Numbered from the stretch's first letter, positions 36,401-45,100 are shown. The stretch: 64,000 nucleotides of DNA from Pyrrhosoma nymphula (GCA_963573305.1 OY754330.1:23873096-23937095); one strand, 5' to 3'. The notes: generated by a model from the letters alone, not told the origin. Translations and numbers: made by a program.

Positions 36401-36886
36401 ATTCAAGGACCAATGCCTAGGTTATGTAGAGCTTAGAATGGCTACCTGTTCTTATGATGCTAGAAGTAAATCACATTGCATTTTAGTAGTAAGTTCATTC
36501 TAGGTATACTGTGTTTCCATAGGCTTCCATTTTTGTGGAACTGGAACATGGTTAACATTCTAATGTATGAAGAGTACACATGGGAATGTGATTACCCAAT
36601 TCTGTGTTTTAATTAAGTAAAGTTAAGATAAAAATATTTTATGAGTTAATACGAATTTTCATGCTGTTGTTTAATTTACTATGGCTTGATAAATAAATGC
36701 TCCATAATTGGGCTGCTAAGTCAAACTCAAACGCTACCTATTCTCATGTCCATCTTATGTTTATTCTGCAGGAAAGTTAATGGCAATGGAGGCAACACAG
36801 AAGAAGTTTGGGAAACTAACCATAGATACTGGGAAATACGCAAAAATCCAGGTTTTAAAGCTATTCCATTTGAGCCATTATGGTGA
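12219..36886 (+). CDS. OSBPL3/6/7: Oxysterol-binding protein-related protein, ORP3/6/7 subfamily (3' nine exons, 5' partial)
   Basis: Nine exons join to 587 codons: 12219-12493, 13298-13496, 18120-18394, 21434-21646, 26652-26769, 26878-27050, 28491-28635, 31308-31557 and 36772-36886. All introns are GT..AG and all phases agree. Residues 1-92 are a helical Leu/Gln/Ala-rich linker and 93-159 a Ser/acidic linker. From about 200 to the end is the lipid-binding ORD: LSKVSMPVALNEPLNMLQ lid region, KPFNPILGETYE, the signature EQVSHHPP (residues 320-327), FWGKSMEF, then the FRPDQR-equivalent block HRPDQRLLEQGDI near the C-terminus. In the family the His pair and the Lys of KPFNP hold PI4P; ORPs exchange sterol or phospholipid for PI4P at membrane contacts, and ORP3 subfamily members work at ER-plasma membrane contacts. 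The RLCEELEYSELLD block is typical of ORP3/6/7 rather than ORP1/2 or OSBP. The N-terminal exons are upstream or unrecognised. Transposons fill the introns but break no exon. Confidence 0.95.
12494..13297 (+). other. ORP intron, no other feature
   Basis: AT-rich intron. Near 12.98 kb is CTGTCGAAACTCAAAATTAC, similar to a pogo-like MITE end, but no full element is visible. Confidence 0.5.
13298..13496 (+). CDS. OSBPL3/6/7: ORP exon b, Ser/acidic linker
   Basis: Acceptor TTTCCATTTAG|CC, phase 0 in. Encodes PQRSSLRQSLSYSSSEFHD, then a run of Asp/Glu/Ser ending EYSSAMG. The donor ATGG|GTCTGT leaves phase 1, which the next exon requires. Ser-rich acidic linkers of this kind are usual phosphorylation-prone segments before the lipid domain. 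Confidence 0.88.
13497..14690 (+). other. ORP intron sequence without identified features
   Basis: AT-rich intron. An open frame of 66 codons at 14345-14545 has no recognisable content. Confidence 0.5.
14700..15660 (+). mobile_element. 3' half of a jockey/CR1-like LINE, frame-broken
   Basis: At 14708 the plus strand reads LYADDTTFMHQFANKTEA, the YADD catalytic box of a non-LTR reverse transcriptase, followed by WFSANRLLMNSTKTQ and LLGFYLDSKLTWSAHI, which follow it in this family. After about 300 bp of broken sequence, 15275-15530 encodes the usual C-terminus: NHATRSK, a LGIKCYNMLPNTA block and HQWLVANPLYFLEEYF. It ends with AATAAAG and a short ATT-rich tail near 15.65 kb. The copy lies within an intron and is dead. 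Confidence 0.8.
15661..18119 (+). other. ORP intron sequence without identified features
   Basis: AT-rich intron. GTGGCTCAGTGATAGC near 16.27 kb is faintly like a tRNA A box but has no B box at the right distance. Several open frames of 60-80 codons have no domain. Confidence 0.5.
18120..18394 (+). CDS. OSBPL3/6/7: ORP exon c, start of the lipid-binding domain
   Basis: Acceptor AAATTGCAG|TT, phase 1 in. Encodes a linker with CSEWTTVGTELEML and then LPSVWNLLCQNIGKDLSKVS and MPVALNEPLNMLQ, the lid and first strand of the ORD. The donor CAG|GTATAA is phase 0. Confidence 0.95.
19090..19470. mobile_element. LINE fragment with 5' inversion
   Basis: On the minus strand, from 19300 to 19090, the frame reads WLED, then CGVPQGSLLGP and YINDIGNF, the RT block before the catalytic YADD. 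Directly to the right, from about 19345 on the plus strand, it reads FLADDAVIHRCIASNTDL and FSSDLNNF, the block that normally follows YINDI. The 5' part is therefore inverted against the 3' part at a point between these two motifs. This is the twin-priming structure known for LINE insertions. The copy is short and dead. Confidence 0.75.
19471..21125 (+). other. ORP intron sequence, one possible piggyBac end
   Basis: Around 19912-19990 there are two near-repeats of GATATATCGGCC(T/C)G(C/T)CGCAC, the second followed by TAAGAGGGTTAA. That resembles a piggyBac right end at a TTAA, but no matching left end is visible. The rest is AT-rich with no feature. Confidence 0.4.
21126..21310 (+). mobile_element. 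5S-rRNA-derived SINE (SINE3 type), copy 1
   Basis: The stretch ACACCGGTTCCCGATCGGTC, ACCGAAGTTCAGCATCATTGG and AAGTTTGGAGGGGTGA follows the order of 5S rRNA, including its internal RNA polymerase III promoter (A box and C box). The 3' body TGTCTGCACGTGGCAGACAG is also present in the copy at 25.3 kb, where the 5S head is followed by the same body. A tail joined to a 5S head is the hallmark of SINE3 elements, so this is not a 5S rRNA gene. Confidence 0.8.
21434..21646 (+). CDS. OSBPL3/6/7: ORP exon d
   Basis: Acceptor ATCTTCCTTAG|AGG, phase 0. Encodes RLCEELEYSELLDAAS, ERMVLVAAFAVSSYGSS and the PI4P-contacting KPFNPILGETYE, ending FRFLAEQ. The donor CAG|GTAATC falls exactly between EQ and VSHHPP of the family signature. 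Confidence 0.97.
22215..22900 (+). mobile_element. C-terminal remnant of a second LINE family
   Basis: Plus-strand frames give VDGKMIEQVVDFLYLGQ, EIKMFRNAGRKIISSMW and KVGKIAVYKSVLF, the post-catalytic thumb region of a non-LTR reverse transcriptase (fYLG motif). At 22655-22770 follows the region VEIMHENQTTKQICDEVNG then RGRGRLRKLWMN, the basic RGRGRPRKRW-type tail of such ORFs. Stops and shifts interrupt it. It differs from the LINE at 25 kb. Confidence 0.75.
23373..24107. mobile_element. Non-autonomous hAT element with perfect 8-bp target duplication
   Basis: GATTTGGG at 23365-23372 and again at 24108-24115 flanks the element. The ends are CAGGGCCGTAGCTAGGGAC and, reversed, CAGAGTCGTAGCTAGGGTC. 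An 8-bp duplication with CAG-starting ends is typical of hAT. The 735-bp interior has no transposase but two direct copies of about 170 bp (from about 23665 and about 23840), each with AACACTGTGTRGGGARTCCC. Confidence 0.92.
24116..25030 (+). other. ORP intron sequence without identified features
   Basis: AT-rich intron with no open frame of note. It lies between the hAT element and the LINE at 25.03 kb. Confidence 0.5.
25033..26465 (+). mobile_element. APE-type LINE, 5'-truncated, with a SINE inside
   Basis: Plus-strand frames read GFRKGKATRDTIAV, FVDFEKAFDRVNW (first catalytic Asp block), then after the SINE QGCPLSPLLF, FADDQALVS (catalytic YADD variant), the long frame 25764-26129 with NYLRSTLEETG, SLIWSVVLYGAETWTLRKKD and RTERKTNEEVLDL. 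The element ends in an (AATG)n tail at about 26450-26465. The same family is present on the minus strand at 50.6-52.9 and 55.5-58.5 kb. The 5' endonuclease half is missing, as in most LINE copies, and several frames are broken. Confidence 0.88.
25253..25473 (+). mobile_element. 5S-rRNA-derived SINE (SINE3 type), copy 2, inside a LINE
   Basis: The head runs ACACCGGTTCCCGTAAAATC, ACTGAAGTTAAGCACTGTTG and GTTTGGATGGGTGACC, close to 5S rRNA. The tail has TGTCTGCATGTGGCAGACAG and ends AAGGCCCCCCCTACAAA. It sits inside the reverse-transcriptase frame, between LIxNLY and KGQRAQVRV. AACTTATATATGGGG (25238-25252) and AATCTATATAAGGGG (25474-25488) match at 12 of 15 positions and are the likely target duplication. 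Confidence 0.85.
26652..26769 (+). CDS. OSBPL3/6/7: ORP exon e, VSHHPP
   Basis: Acceptor CTTTCTTCAG|GTT, phase 0. Begins VSHHPPISACHAESPNF, with the two His that hold the PI4P phosphate, and ends FWGKSMEFQPTG. The donor ACAG|GTATGT is phase 1. Confidence 0.97.
26878..27050 (+). CDS. OSBPL3/6/7: ORP exon f
   Basis: Acceptor TTTCTGCATAG|GA after an intron of only 108 bp, phase 1. Encodes the central beta strands LPRFGDHYRWNKVTTCVHNL and GGQRWVDQYGEL, ending LTFAK. The donor AAG|GTGAGC is phase 0. Confidence 0.96.
27051..28490 (+). other. ORP intron sequence without firm features
   Basis: Very AT-rich with poly(A) stretches. TTAACCTTTATCTTATGAGG near 27125 resembles a piggyBac-type end, but I find no partner. 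A purine-rich stretch lies at about 28.05-28.15 kb. Confidence 0.45.
28491..28635 (+). CDS. OSBPL3/6/7: ORP exon g
   Basis: Acceptor TTTTTTTCAG|GCA, phase 0. Encodes ASYWSAKRHEVFGSIIDGHG and LRKLHGKWSQGMFCG, then the variable STPNVRNIWKP. The donor CCTT|GTAAGT is phase 1. Confidence 0.95.
28690..29915. mobile_element. Possible DNA transposon with GCTGC-rich subterminal regions
   Basis: Both edges of this intron segment are dense in GCTGC and CTGCAG motifs (28700-28880 and 29780-29895), while the middle is ordinary AT-rich DNA. The left edge CACAAAAAGCTGCCG and the complement of the right edge, CACAAAAACAACTGCTGC, are similar. This fits a non-autonomous element with subterminal motif clusters. 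No target duplication or transposase is visible. Confidence 0.4.
29916..31307 (+). other. ORP intron sequence without identified features
   Basis: AT-rich intron with no domain in any open frame. A short (TA)n run lies near 30095. Confidence 0.5.
31308..31557 (+). CDS. OSBPL3/6/7: ORP exon h
   Basis: Acceptor TTTTTTTGCAG|CT, phase 1. Encodes LYYGFTKFAMSLNEME, the conserved TDTRHRPDQRLLEQGDIAAA and a charged helix EAQQRERRRQNELEG, ending HEPRWF. The donor TCAG|GTTAGA is phase 2. Confidence 0.95.
31558..32759 (+). other. ORP intron sequence without identified features
   Basis: AT-rich intron. GTAGCCTAGTGGGTGGAG near 31970 resembles a tRNA A box, but no B box follows. Confidence 0.45.
32840..32975. 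repeat. Short array of the palindrome TTCCTATAGGAA
   Basis: About seven imperfect units of TTCCTATAGGAAATAA, spaced 15-20 bp, near the left inverted end of the surrounding element. Confidence 0.85.
33017..33095 (-). repeat. tRNA-like sequence, probably a SINE head remnant
   Basis: On the minus strand: CAGTTGGTGTAGTGGTCAGA looks like a tRNA A-box region, then GGCGACTCATGAACTGAAGG like an anticodon arm, then CCCCGATCTATTCC like a degenerate B box. It lacks a clean cloverleaf, so a SINE head is more likely than a tRNA gene. Confidence 0.4.
33120..33164. repeat. Perfect 18-bp hairpin
   Basis: ATTAGTTGAGAGAGGATT at 33120-33137 and its exact inverted complement at 33147-33164, with a 9-base AT loop. 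Confidence 0.8.
33266..33708. mobile_element. Nested MITE of about 440 bp
   Basis: The left end GGCCGTTTTACTCGGGCACG matches the complement of the right end, GGCGTTTTACACGGGGCACG. Inside is a second inverted pair, GTGTTTACACGATGCATT (near 33458) and its near-complement (ending near 33641). The 195-codon open frame over this stretch follows the repeat structure and is not a gene. Confidence 0.7.
34060..34720. repeat. Long array of TTCCTATAGGAA units
   Basis: Around 30 units of about 20 bp, alternating forms such as TTCCTATAGGAAAATATTCG and TCCTATAGGAAAATTTCTCG. The palindromic core CCTATAGG is kept in nearly all units while the spacers drift. Confidence 0.9.
34762..36771 (+). other. Last ORP intron, no further features
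   Basis: AT-rich except for a G-rich stretch at 36126-36160. A small hairpin, TCACCTATTGC with GCAATAGACTAGGTGA, lies at 36180-36211. No open frame has recognisable content. Confidence 0.5.
36772..36886 (+). CDS. OSBPL3/6/7: ORP terminal exon
   Basis: Acceptor TTTATTCTGCAG|GAA, phase 2. Encodes KVNGNGGNTEEVWETNHRYW and ends KAIPFEPLW with TGA at 36884-36886. Ending in a Leu-Trp or similar hydrophobic pair is usual for ORP3/6/7 members. Confidence 0.92.
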
Positions 36887-38958
36887 TTGTGGTGCTGATT
36901 GAACTGTTACTCTAATGTTATATTTATATTTATTCATAATTCCAATAGCAAAGATTCACGGTAATGTTGTCTATCTTGGGGTTTTCTGTGGAGGTTATAA
37001 GGGAAATATGTCAATGAAGTTGAATTCCTTTCATCAAGCAAATAATAGCCTCAAGGCCTGCATGCTTTAGAAGGTGTTATGATTGAGTGAAAACCATAAG
37101 CCATTTCATATTTCAAGTTTATTTTATATTTGAAGCATCATTGCAATAAAGAAATCAGCTCCATTCATGACAATCCATAGCTATGCCATATTCTGAATTG
37201 CATTTCAAACACATCAACAGTTTTACTTCTCATATTCTGTAAAAGTAAGTACAAATGAAGTCAGTTTTGAGCTACCAATTGGTGGGAAGAAATGTATGTA
37301 TGTTCTTAGAAATAGCTGATTTTGTTGTTGAAATCAAGAGATTGTCATTACCTCTTTATGTGAGCACATAAAAATTCAGTTAATAACTGAAATACCTTTT
37401 CTCTTTGCATATGGAGCAATGTCTTATCACATTATTTTCAGTTTTAGAATAAAAGGTTTATGACAATAAGGCTTTTTTTAAATGAATCATGATGTTAGCG
37501 TTTAAAATATTGCGGCTGTTATTGATTGGGGTTGGAAGTATTTTGCTCAACCAAAATGCTTTTTCTGTAGAAAAAGTGAAGACACGGTGCAATGGCAGTG
37601 GTTACAAAATTAAGTGATGATTATAGCTCTCACATGCTGTGAATGTTTTAGTGTAGACAATACTTCAATTGTGATAGTTATGTTATTAATTTTTTAAATA
37701 GGAACTTGTTACTGCTTTCTATGCTAATGAATATCATGGATGTGTAGTAGATTGTATGAATCTTTTTCAAAGATGTCAGGAATGGTCACCCTATTTATGT
37801 TACATATGAATATTAATTTAACTCTTTCTCATATCCTGTGCTTTCTTATATTTTCTGCTATGTGATAAAGTGCCTATGAATGGATTACTTTTGGAGTTAA
37901 AAATATTTATTTAAATATTTATAAAAATGAACCATTTCCGTATAATCTGTTATGGTTCATTTGGTTGTGACTTAACACCATGAATCCAACTACCAAGTTG
38001 CTGTTGAATATTGTATAAGCTTTTTTGATTTAATAGATGATGAATCGAGTGCCTGTGCCCCAATTCTTTCAGCATTGAAAGAGATGTTATGACGTAAAAT
38101 CAAATATAGTTTATCAACATATGTTCAGTACTACATGTTGTATTGTAAATGAGTTTCATTGGTTGACATGAAATCATATGAATATATTGAGTACTATTTC
38201 CAGGGCTGTTATCCAAAATTTTATGTTTTGAAATCAATTGTCAAAGAGTGGGCAAATGATCCTTCTCATGTTACTTAAATGAAAATTCTTGTACATAATA
38301 TATTCAGTTGAGTCCTGATCTTAGGAATGAAATAATCAGTATTTTATTATGTACTTAAAGAAGGTGGATGAATTTAATTAAAGGTGTAAATGTTTTTATG
38401 TCATGTGCTTTATGTGCTCATGATTTTACATAAATGTGTATATTGTGCTTTAAGCAAAAATACAACTTATTGCCCAATGCTCTCAAAATAAGTTTTTCAT
38501 TTCAATTCTGATTTTTTTGTCCTCTTTTCTTGTATGTACATTAAGGTTATAAATTTTTTTTCCATCCTGTGTTCCTGTGTCATAAATCAATGACCTTTTG
38601 TTCAAAGGTAATGAAATGTTCAAAGGTAAAAAAATACATCTTATTTAGTTTTGGAAAAAGGTCACCCTCAAACCAAAAAATCGATTTTGCCAAATTTGCG
38701 TAAATGTTGTTTATAACTATAGCATAGCATACAAAATTACTTACTGTTATGAATAACATAATTATTTTGTAATAAATACCATAGTTGACGGCATATAAGA
38801 CACCTTTTTTCCAAACTTAGGACTAAAAATATCATCCTGTGTCTGATATGTGAGGGTATGACCTTCCTCTGGCTAATGGTTACTTTTCTTAAGTGTGCCC
38901 TACTGAAATGGGGATATGCCATCAAATAAAGTAATTATGCCTTGTTGGACAAAATAAA
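36887..38958 (+). other. Probable 3' UTR of the ORP gene with several poly(A) signals
   Basis: AT-rich, repeat-poor sequence follows the stop codon. AATAAA occurs at 37145-37150, 37448-37453, 38771-38776, 38925-38930 and 38953-38958. The first alone would give a 3' UTR of about 280 nt; the later ones would give up to about 2 kb. The absence of recognisable transposons here, unlike the introns, favours a long UTR. Which site is used cannot be decided from sequence. Confidence 0.5.
37145..37150 (+). terminator. First AATAAA after the ORP stop codon
   Basis: AATAAA 259 nt after TGA, in TTGCAATAAAGAAATC. It is the nearest canonical polyadenylation signal, but later ones up to 38953 are equally canonical. 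Confidence 0.45.
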
Positions 38959-39553
38959 TCCATGCTTAAGTTTTTCCTTCATTTTAGAGACATTATTAAG
39001 ATATCAAAGACACTTGATTTCCCGTTCTGCACACAGATTTGTTCTGAGAATTCACATTGGTACTTGATTCATAAGCTATTTCATGGAATTCAATGCTTTT
39101 TCATGAAACTGCTAGTTGCTGCAAAGCTTCTTATAATCATTGCATATTTGGTTTGTAAACCATTTGTCCGCCCATCTGTAAGAGATGAATCCACAAATTT
39201 CAAGAAGTGAGTCTCTTCTCTCCTGTATAAGAATGCATTAATGCCAAAAGAACTTTATTACTCTGGCCTTCTACCTTGCAATAATTTATTTAGGTATTTT
39301 GTGGAACTTCACATCAGGAAATCTTCCCGTTTCTTTTTAAAAAAAGGGGGAAATTAGAGTTAAGTGAAATAGAAATTTAATATAGTCATGACATAATGCT
39401 GTTTCAGTAATACTTTTTTTATAATTGTCGAAGTTGACTGCTCTTAGCTCTTTAGAACCTCAAAGATAGTTGGACATTCCTGATTGAGTGATGTGTAGTT
39501 TGTTATCCATTACAACTCATAATACTTGGTCAAGATTGTTATTAATATGAGCG
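38959..39553. other. Spacer downstream of the ORP gene
   Basis: AT-rich sequence with no recognisable gene. An open frame of 82 codons at 38962-39210 has no domain. Confidence 0.5.
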
Positions 39554-40757
39554 TTCATGCATGGTGAAACCAGGCTTTTAGGGATGTGACAATTTTTCAG
39601 GGATAGTGGCTATGACAGGTATCCCTGTCCTATTACTCATTATTATATAACATCATTTTCCCGTCCCTGTGCACGTAGGGTTGCCATTTCTGCTTCTCAG
39701 GAAATGAAGACAATTGGGTAAAAAATTAGGTGTTTTGAGGACTCAGTTCCCTGAAATGCCACGTTCATACCAAATCTCTTTATACTACCTACGTACAATT
39801 TTTTTATGTATGTATTTCCAGGTACATAATTGTAAATTTTTATTATTCTGCTGCTCCAAATCCTATGGTTACGTCACACTGTCTATCCTAAGGCCCTACT
39901 GCCAAGACAGAGCAACATTCATGCAATGGGCCAGTTTCGGAACCACAATATTTTGGATGTTTGGATTATGCATTACCATCTATCTACCGCAGCCAAACCA
40001 TCTTATTGCCTATCTATCTACAGCAGCTTGCACTACTTACTAATTTAACCTTGGATCAGGATAGGGAGGTTTCAAGTTTTAAGGTCCAAATTGCCGGACA
40101 AATATGAATTTCTTTCTCCCAGACAATAAAGAGTGTTTTGTTAAAAATTAGGACATGTCTGAGAAAACGAGAATGGTTGGAATGCCTTGCTCCAACCCTC
40201 AGTTGATGCTTCACCAACTCGAGTGCTTAACCAATATGAGTGTTCGCAGTGGTAGATGGTACACTGGAAATGGAAAGTTTTTGATTTCCAAGTACATATC
40301 AATTATTATTGATTTTCTCGCTGGTCTTGAATTGAACTTGGAATCTCAAATTGGTTGGAACCAAGAAATTGCGGAAAAATTTATAATCTTTCAAAATAGT
40401 TTGCGGACCGTCAATGTTGAGCTAAAACATGTCCGCAAAAATGAGGACAGATGGCAACCCTATCTGCACACATAAAAGTTTGATCCGACAAAAATCCGAG
40501 CGCATGGCAGGAAGTATGGAATGTGCTGTCATATGTCAGTTTTAACCAAAAGTGAACTGCTTAGATTATGGAAATGGTGCTAACAGTTAAAACAAAAATG
40601 ACGGCACGATAGGGGAGATGATCGCTTAAGTAGCTTAAGCAAACATTTTTCTCATCACTCTAGGTCTAAATGATACGAGAATTTGCATGTGGAAAATGAC
40701 TGAGTGACTCAGGCATATTATGTGAGAGATTAATGCATTATAATTCATGCATCACAC
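39554..40757. repeat. Dispersed repeat, copy 2, interrupted by a hAT-like element
   Basis: Matches copy 1 (10250-10668) in order on both sides of an insertion at 39676-40462. The outer halves are 39554-39675 and 40463-40757. Both copies start TTCATGCAT and finish ATTCATGCAT. The unit is about 420 bp without the insertion. Confidence 0.75.
39676..40462. mobile_element. Non-autonomous hAT-like element, 787 bp
   Basis: The ends are TAGGGTTGCCATTTCTGC and, reversed, TAGGGTTGCCATCTGTCC. TGTGCACG (39668-39675) and TCTGCACA (40463-40470) flank it and match at 6 of 8 positions, as expected for an old 8-bp hAT duplication. Copy 1 of the host repeat reads GAGCACGCATAAAA at the same place without the insertion. 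Two open frames of about 108 codons inside show no transposase motif. Confidence 0.78.
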
Positions 40758-40919
40758 TAAATCCTCAAAGTTGTATGGACATCATATTGGTACCTATCTG
40801 TGGGAAAATAATATATTATTAGTTCAGCAAAATCCCGGGTGGACTGGCTCTGCACGTGGCGTATATCCCTCCTTGTATACAACCTTTCATATCGCACCGT
40901 ATCTGACATCCAGGTGCGG

Positions 40920-41075
40920 TGACAGGATTCTCGGGCCCCTGGGCAATTGAGGGGTCCAGGCCCCATAATCCCGGTACACTCAACCTCTACCCCCCTGGGC
41001 CCCCTGCGGGCCCAGGCCCCTGGGCATGTGCCACCTCTGCCCCCCCTTGTCGGCGGCCCTGCTGACGTCCACCAC
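40920..41075. repeat. GC-rich fragment resembling a hAT end
   Basis: C- and G-rich stretch with repeated GGGCCCCTGGGC-type words, ending CGGCGGCCCTG, whose complement CAGGGCCGCCG is like hAT ends. No partner end or duplication is visible. It borders the Penelope-like remnant. Confidence 0.35.
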
Positions 41076-41159
41076 TTGGCCATGAAATACATAAAAATTG
41101 CCACAAAAATTAGAAAGCCTGGTAGTGTAGTGGTCTGCGCATTGGCTTGGCTCGACTGA

Positions 41160-42185
41160 TTATTTTCTCTTGACAATTCCTACGTATTTCATCGCCGTAT
41201 TTGTGGCAGGCATAAATATCTTCATTTGCAGCTTAGCGCCGTCACCCTTCCGCCGGATGGAGATATCGAGGAAAGGCAGCCGGACATTGCTCTCCTTCTC
41301 CATCATGAACTGTGCTGCAGTGCTGACACTCAGTTCGACAGCTGACACACACGTGTCGAAGGAATTCATTGAGAGAGTCCAGTCCGTGTGGCCACACAAT
41401 GAATGTATCATCTACATATCTGTAGAAATGCTTTGGTTGTAACCGAGCTGTTGCCAATGCTTGTTCTTCAAAGTGTTTTGTAAAGAAATTGCCAATGCCG
41501 GAGATAAAGGTGATCCCATGGCCACCCCATCGATCTGTTCGTAGAACTTCCCCTCGAACTGCAAATAAGTTGAAGTCGGGAAGTGGTGGAACATCCGGAT
41601 GGTATCGCCGTCGAATCTATTTCTCTGGAGCCGTAGGGTGTCAAACAGCGGAACTTGTGTGAAGAGCGCCACCTCATCAAAACTGACTAAAATGTCAGTT
41701 TCCTCCACCCAAATGTTTTGAAGAATCTTCAATAATTCCGTTGAATTCTTCACGTGGTGTTCGCAAACACCTACGTGAGGAGCCAAAATTTCCGTGAGAT
41801 ATTTGGCGATGTCGTGAGTGGGCGAGTTGATGGCACCAGCAATCGGCCACAGTGGGATCCCTTCTTTGTGTTTTTTAGGCAGCCCGTATATCCGAGGAGG
41901 TGCAGGGGCCCTTGGCCGGAGGTTCTGGACAACTTCTGGAGGGATTCCGTACTTTCTTATCAGTGGAATGGTCTTCCGGGAGATGGCTTTAGTGGAGTCC
42001 TGAGGCAGATGATTGTAGGTTAATTCCCTTATTTTCTGGCGATAATCTTCTGTTTTCACGGTGACCGTGGTTTTGCTCTTATCTGCCGGGAGTACGGTGA
42101 TATACGTATTGTTCCGTAGGGCACAAAGAGCCTCACGTTCCTTCTTCGAAATGTTGGGTTTTGGACAGAGGCGGATTAAGGTCAT
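41160..42185 (-). pseudogene. Penelope-like element reverse transcriptase, frame-broken
   Basis: On the minus strand from 42185: TYITVLPADKSKTTVTVK, PPRIYGLPKKHKEGIPLWPI, INSPTHDIAKYLTEILAPHV and VSFDEVALFTQVPL (first catalytic Asp), then in a shifted frame YEQIDGVAMGSPLSPALA, then KHFYRYVDDTFIVWPHG (catalytic YVDD) and RLPFLDISI. This order and wording are those of Penelope-like elements, not of LINEs. At least two frameshifts separate the blocks. The GIY-YIG endonuclease that follows in full elements is missing: after GIVKRK at about 41160 the sequence is unrelated. Confidence 0.9.
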
Positions 42186-45100
42186 TGTTTAGGGGGGGTT
42201 AGGTTCATTACTTTCCGCAACGCCTGGGGGGTATGCAATACCTTTCAATGGAACGGGGGGCTGCTGGACCTCCGTTGGAAAATTAAAAGAAATGAAGTGC
42301 AATTGGAACGTAGTTTTGGCGAGGCTATATTATATAGTAGATGTGATAAATTATTGAGTATAGCTCTCTAATCACATTTGAAAAACATAAACAAACGATG
42401 TAAAGAATGTCATTCTTGTGAAGATGCAGGGTTGTCACTGTGTCATAAGAAAGCGGTGAGAATATAACGCGAGCAAGTGTATGATTATTAATTTTCTTTA
42501 ATTCACGGGTCAATGATTATTGAATGGCGCTGGAGGAATTTTACCGTTTATCATTTTTGCCCTTCACCGATGCTTGCAGAATAAACCTGCAAAGCTAAAG
42601 TAACTACGTAAAAATGGTCGGGAGGATGGAGTTCAATGGGGGAAAATCGTTCTAGTTGATTCGCAAAATTATGTAACCTTAGTGATTATCATAATTAGAT
42701 GATTCATTCTCATGACCTCTTTTTTATTATGTATTTTTTTATTATTTTAGGAGATATAGGGTCTATTTATAATATACTAGGTCTATTAATTTGAAAATTA
42801 TATTAATCTTTGCCGAGGTTTCGAATTTCTACGTACTTATATGCTTCTTCAGGGCTCGGAGAGATTTCCTTCATCTCCTGAACAAAGAAAAAAATATCAT
42901 AATTAGGTTCTTAAGGAGCTATTTGAATGTCAATATCATGCACGATGTTAAGAATCAGAGTCTGTAATGGTAACTTTTAAGAACCTTGGTTAAGAATAAT
43001 TTAATGATTCAAAATTTCCGCTTCAAATGCCTCTATTCGCCGTTGGCTACCCTGGACGCGGATTGATACATAACCAGCGGAAAGTAGTTCGCTCATGGGG
43101 TATTAGGTTGCCATGCTGAAAAATGACTCTTCAAGGCATGGGTCAAGAGTGAGTAAGCTGTGACCATCTCCCACAAAATAATTCCGAGTTTTCTAGTTTT
43201 TATTCACCCAGAAGTCATCAAAAGTCATCCACCATTCCGTCATCAACTAAAGGCGTGCCCAAAGGGTGGCGTCCGTCCGTTCAGGTAAAAATAACACTTA
43301 AAAACGTTGCTCCTGTCTTTCACTGAGCTACCCTCTTGGTAGCGGAAATTTTCTAGAACTTGCAGAAAAAGCATGACTTTATGAATGGGCAGTCCTTTTA
43401 TTAAAGATACCTATATGTCATTTAATACATGTGTAGGTCATGCATTGTCATGTACTCCTTACACCAAATACTGTGCGTTTTTATAAACTGTCGATTCCCA
43501 GTGTTGGCGCTATCATTAATTGTAGGAGTTCGTTGGTAAACGATTCGATTGTATTCATAAGGGTTCATTTTTCATGTATGGAATTTTCCGATGATATTAT
43601 TCAGTATACAGTTTGTCACACGCGAAGGTCATCCCTTTAATGCGTTTGTTATATTTTAATTAATCGATACGATTTTTACATAGTCCGCGGTGCTTAATTG
43701 TGTCACCTTAAATGCCACCAATTCTAAACTGACCGAAACTTGTTCCCGCATTTAACCTCTTAATCATGTCCTGTGTTAGTATATGACGGATCTGTTAAAA
43801 GTATTTGCATTGAAAATTCTAAGAAACTTTGCAAAGAAACTACGTGGGTAGCCCTGAATAATCCCAATTTTGCTGCTTTCAGATTTGTTACTATTTACTT
43901 GTTAAGTATATCTTTATTCCAATGATAATGAAGTTCGAAATGGCCAAATCATATCTTGGTTCTACTGTCTCTGATTCTTGCTTTAAATAACTTTGTTCAA
44001 CAGCTTTCCTACTTTTTTTTCAGTTAGGTCTGTTAGTGTTTGTTAATGTCCATGTCTGTCATCTTTAAACACTACTGTGCTATAAATTTAGTTTGCCACG
44101 TCGTGATTTAACCTTGGCACTAGCTATTTCATCATAGCTGACGTTTAAATTTATTTCGGCATGGTTGATAGGCATACACTGAGTGTGAGCTATATTTGAA
44201 CTAATGTTAAATATTATGAACGTGTTGTTTTTATGTTGTTCTACGAGCGTATATTGCTCTTTGAATTTATATAATAGATCGCCACGGTTTTAGCGGATTA
44301 CATGGTCAGTTGAATTGAGGTAGAAGGTTACTCCTGTAATATTATTGCATGCAATATTTAATTCAGAAAACATAGCGAGTTGGTGTATCTGTATATCCAT
44401 AGTTCCTTGGCGGGCGAAAGCCTATTAGTTACTTATCATAAGTTATTTCGATAGGAAGAAGGAAGCTGAATAAAGTGATAAGTACATAATATCATTTTTT
44501 CAAGGAGTTTAGGTGGAACGAGTTTCTATGCATGGTTTCCTTTTATGTCTATTATTAGATGTTGGGGAGCGTTTTATACTAGATGTATAGTTACATTGCG
44601 CTTATTTCAATTCAGAGATTTGTACTTTTTTGCGCCTGCATGTATTTGACTAGGTTAGGAAGTTAGATGAGAATTTCGAGAAATATATGTTTTTGGCTTT
44701 TGTGCGTATGGTAATTCCTACGATTGAAGCGAGACCGTTAGTTAATTTGGGATGAAGGCGTATAGGTTAAGCATTTTAGGTGAAATGGAAGGTGTACTTA
44801 GTATTTTGTGCTGAAGAGGAGTAATAGAAATATGTATAGAGATACTAATACAGAGGAATCGGCGTGGAAATATTGTGAAAACCCTTGAATGGCAGAATAC
44901 ATTATAGTCATCGTAAAATTCACGATCAGAGAAAATTTCGAACAAAACAGTTCAGTTTGGTTCGTCTTAATTTTGCAATAAATTTTTTTTATGAAATAAT
45001 AAATCATAATTTAAAAAATAATTTTGCAATTAACTTATAAAATGCATGAATAATTATCAACAAATGTATTGCCCCCTCTTTTTGCATGGCCTTATTGCTC

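Noticed and set aside
35945..36503. Three overlapping open frames before the last ORP exon
   Set aside because: No domain, no matching splice sites, and exon h already joins the terminal exon in phase.
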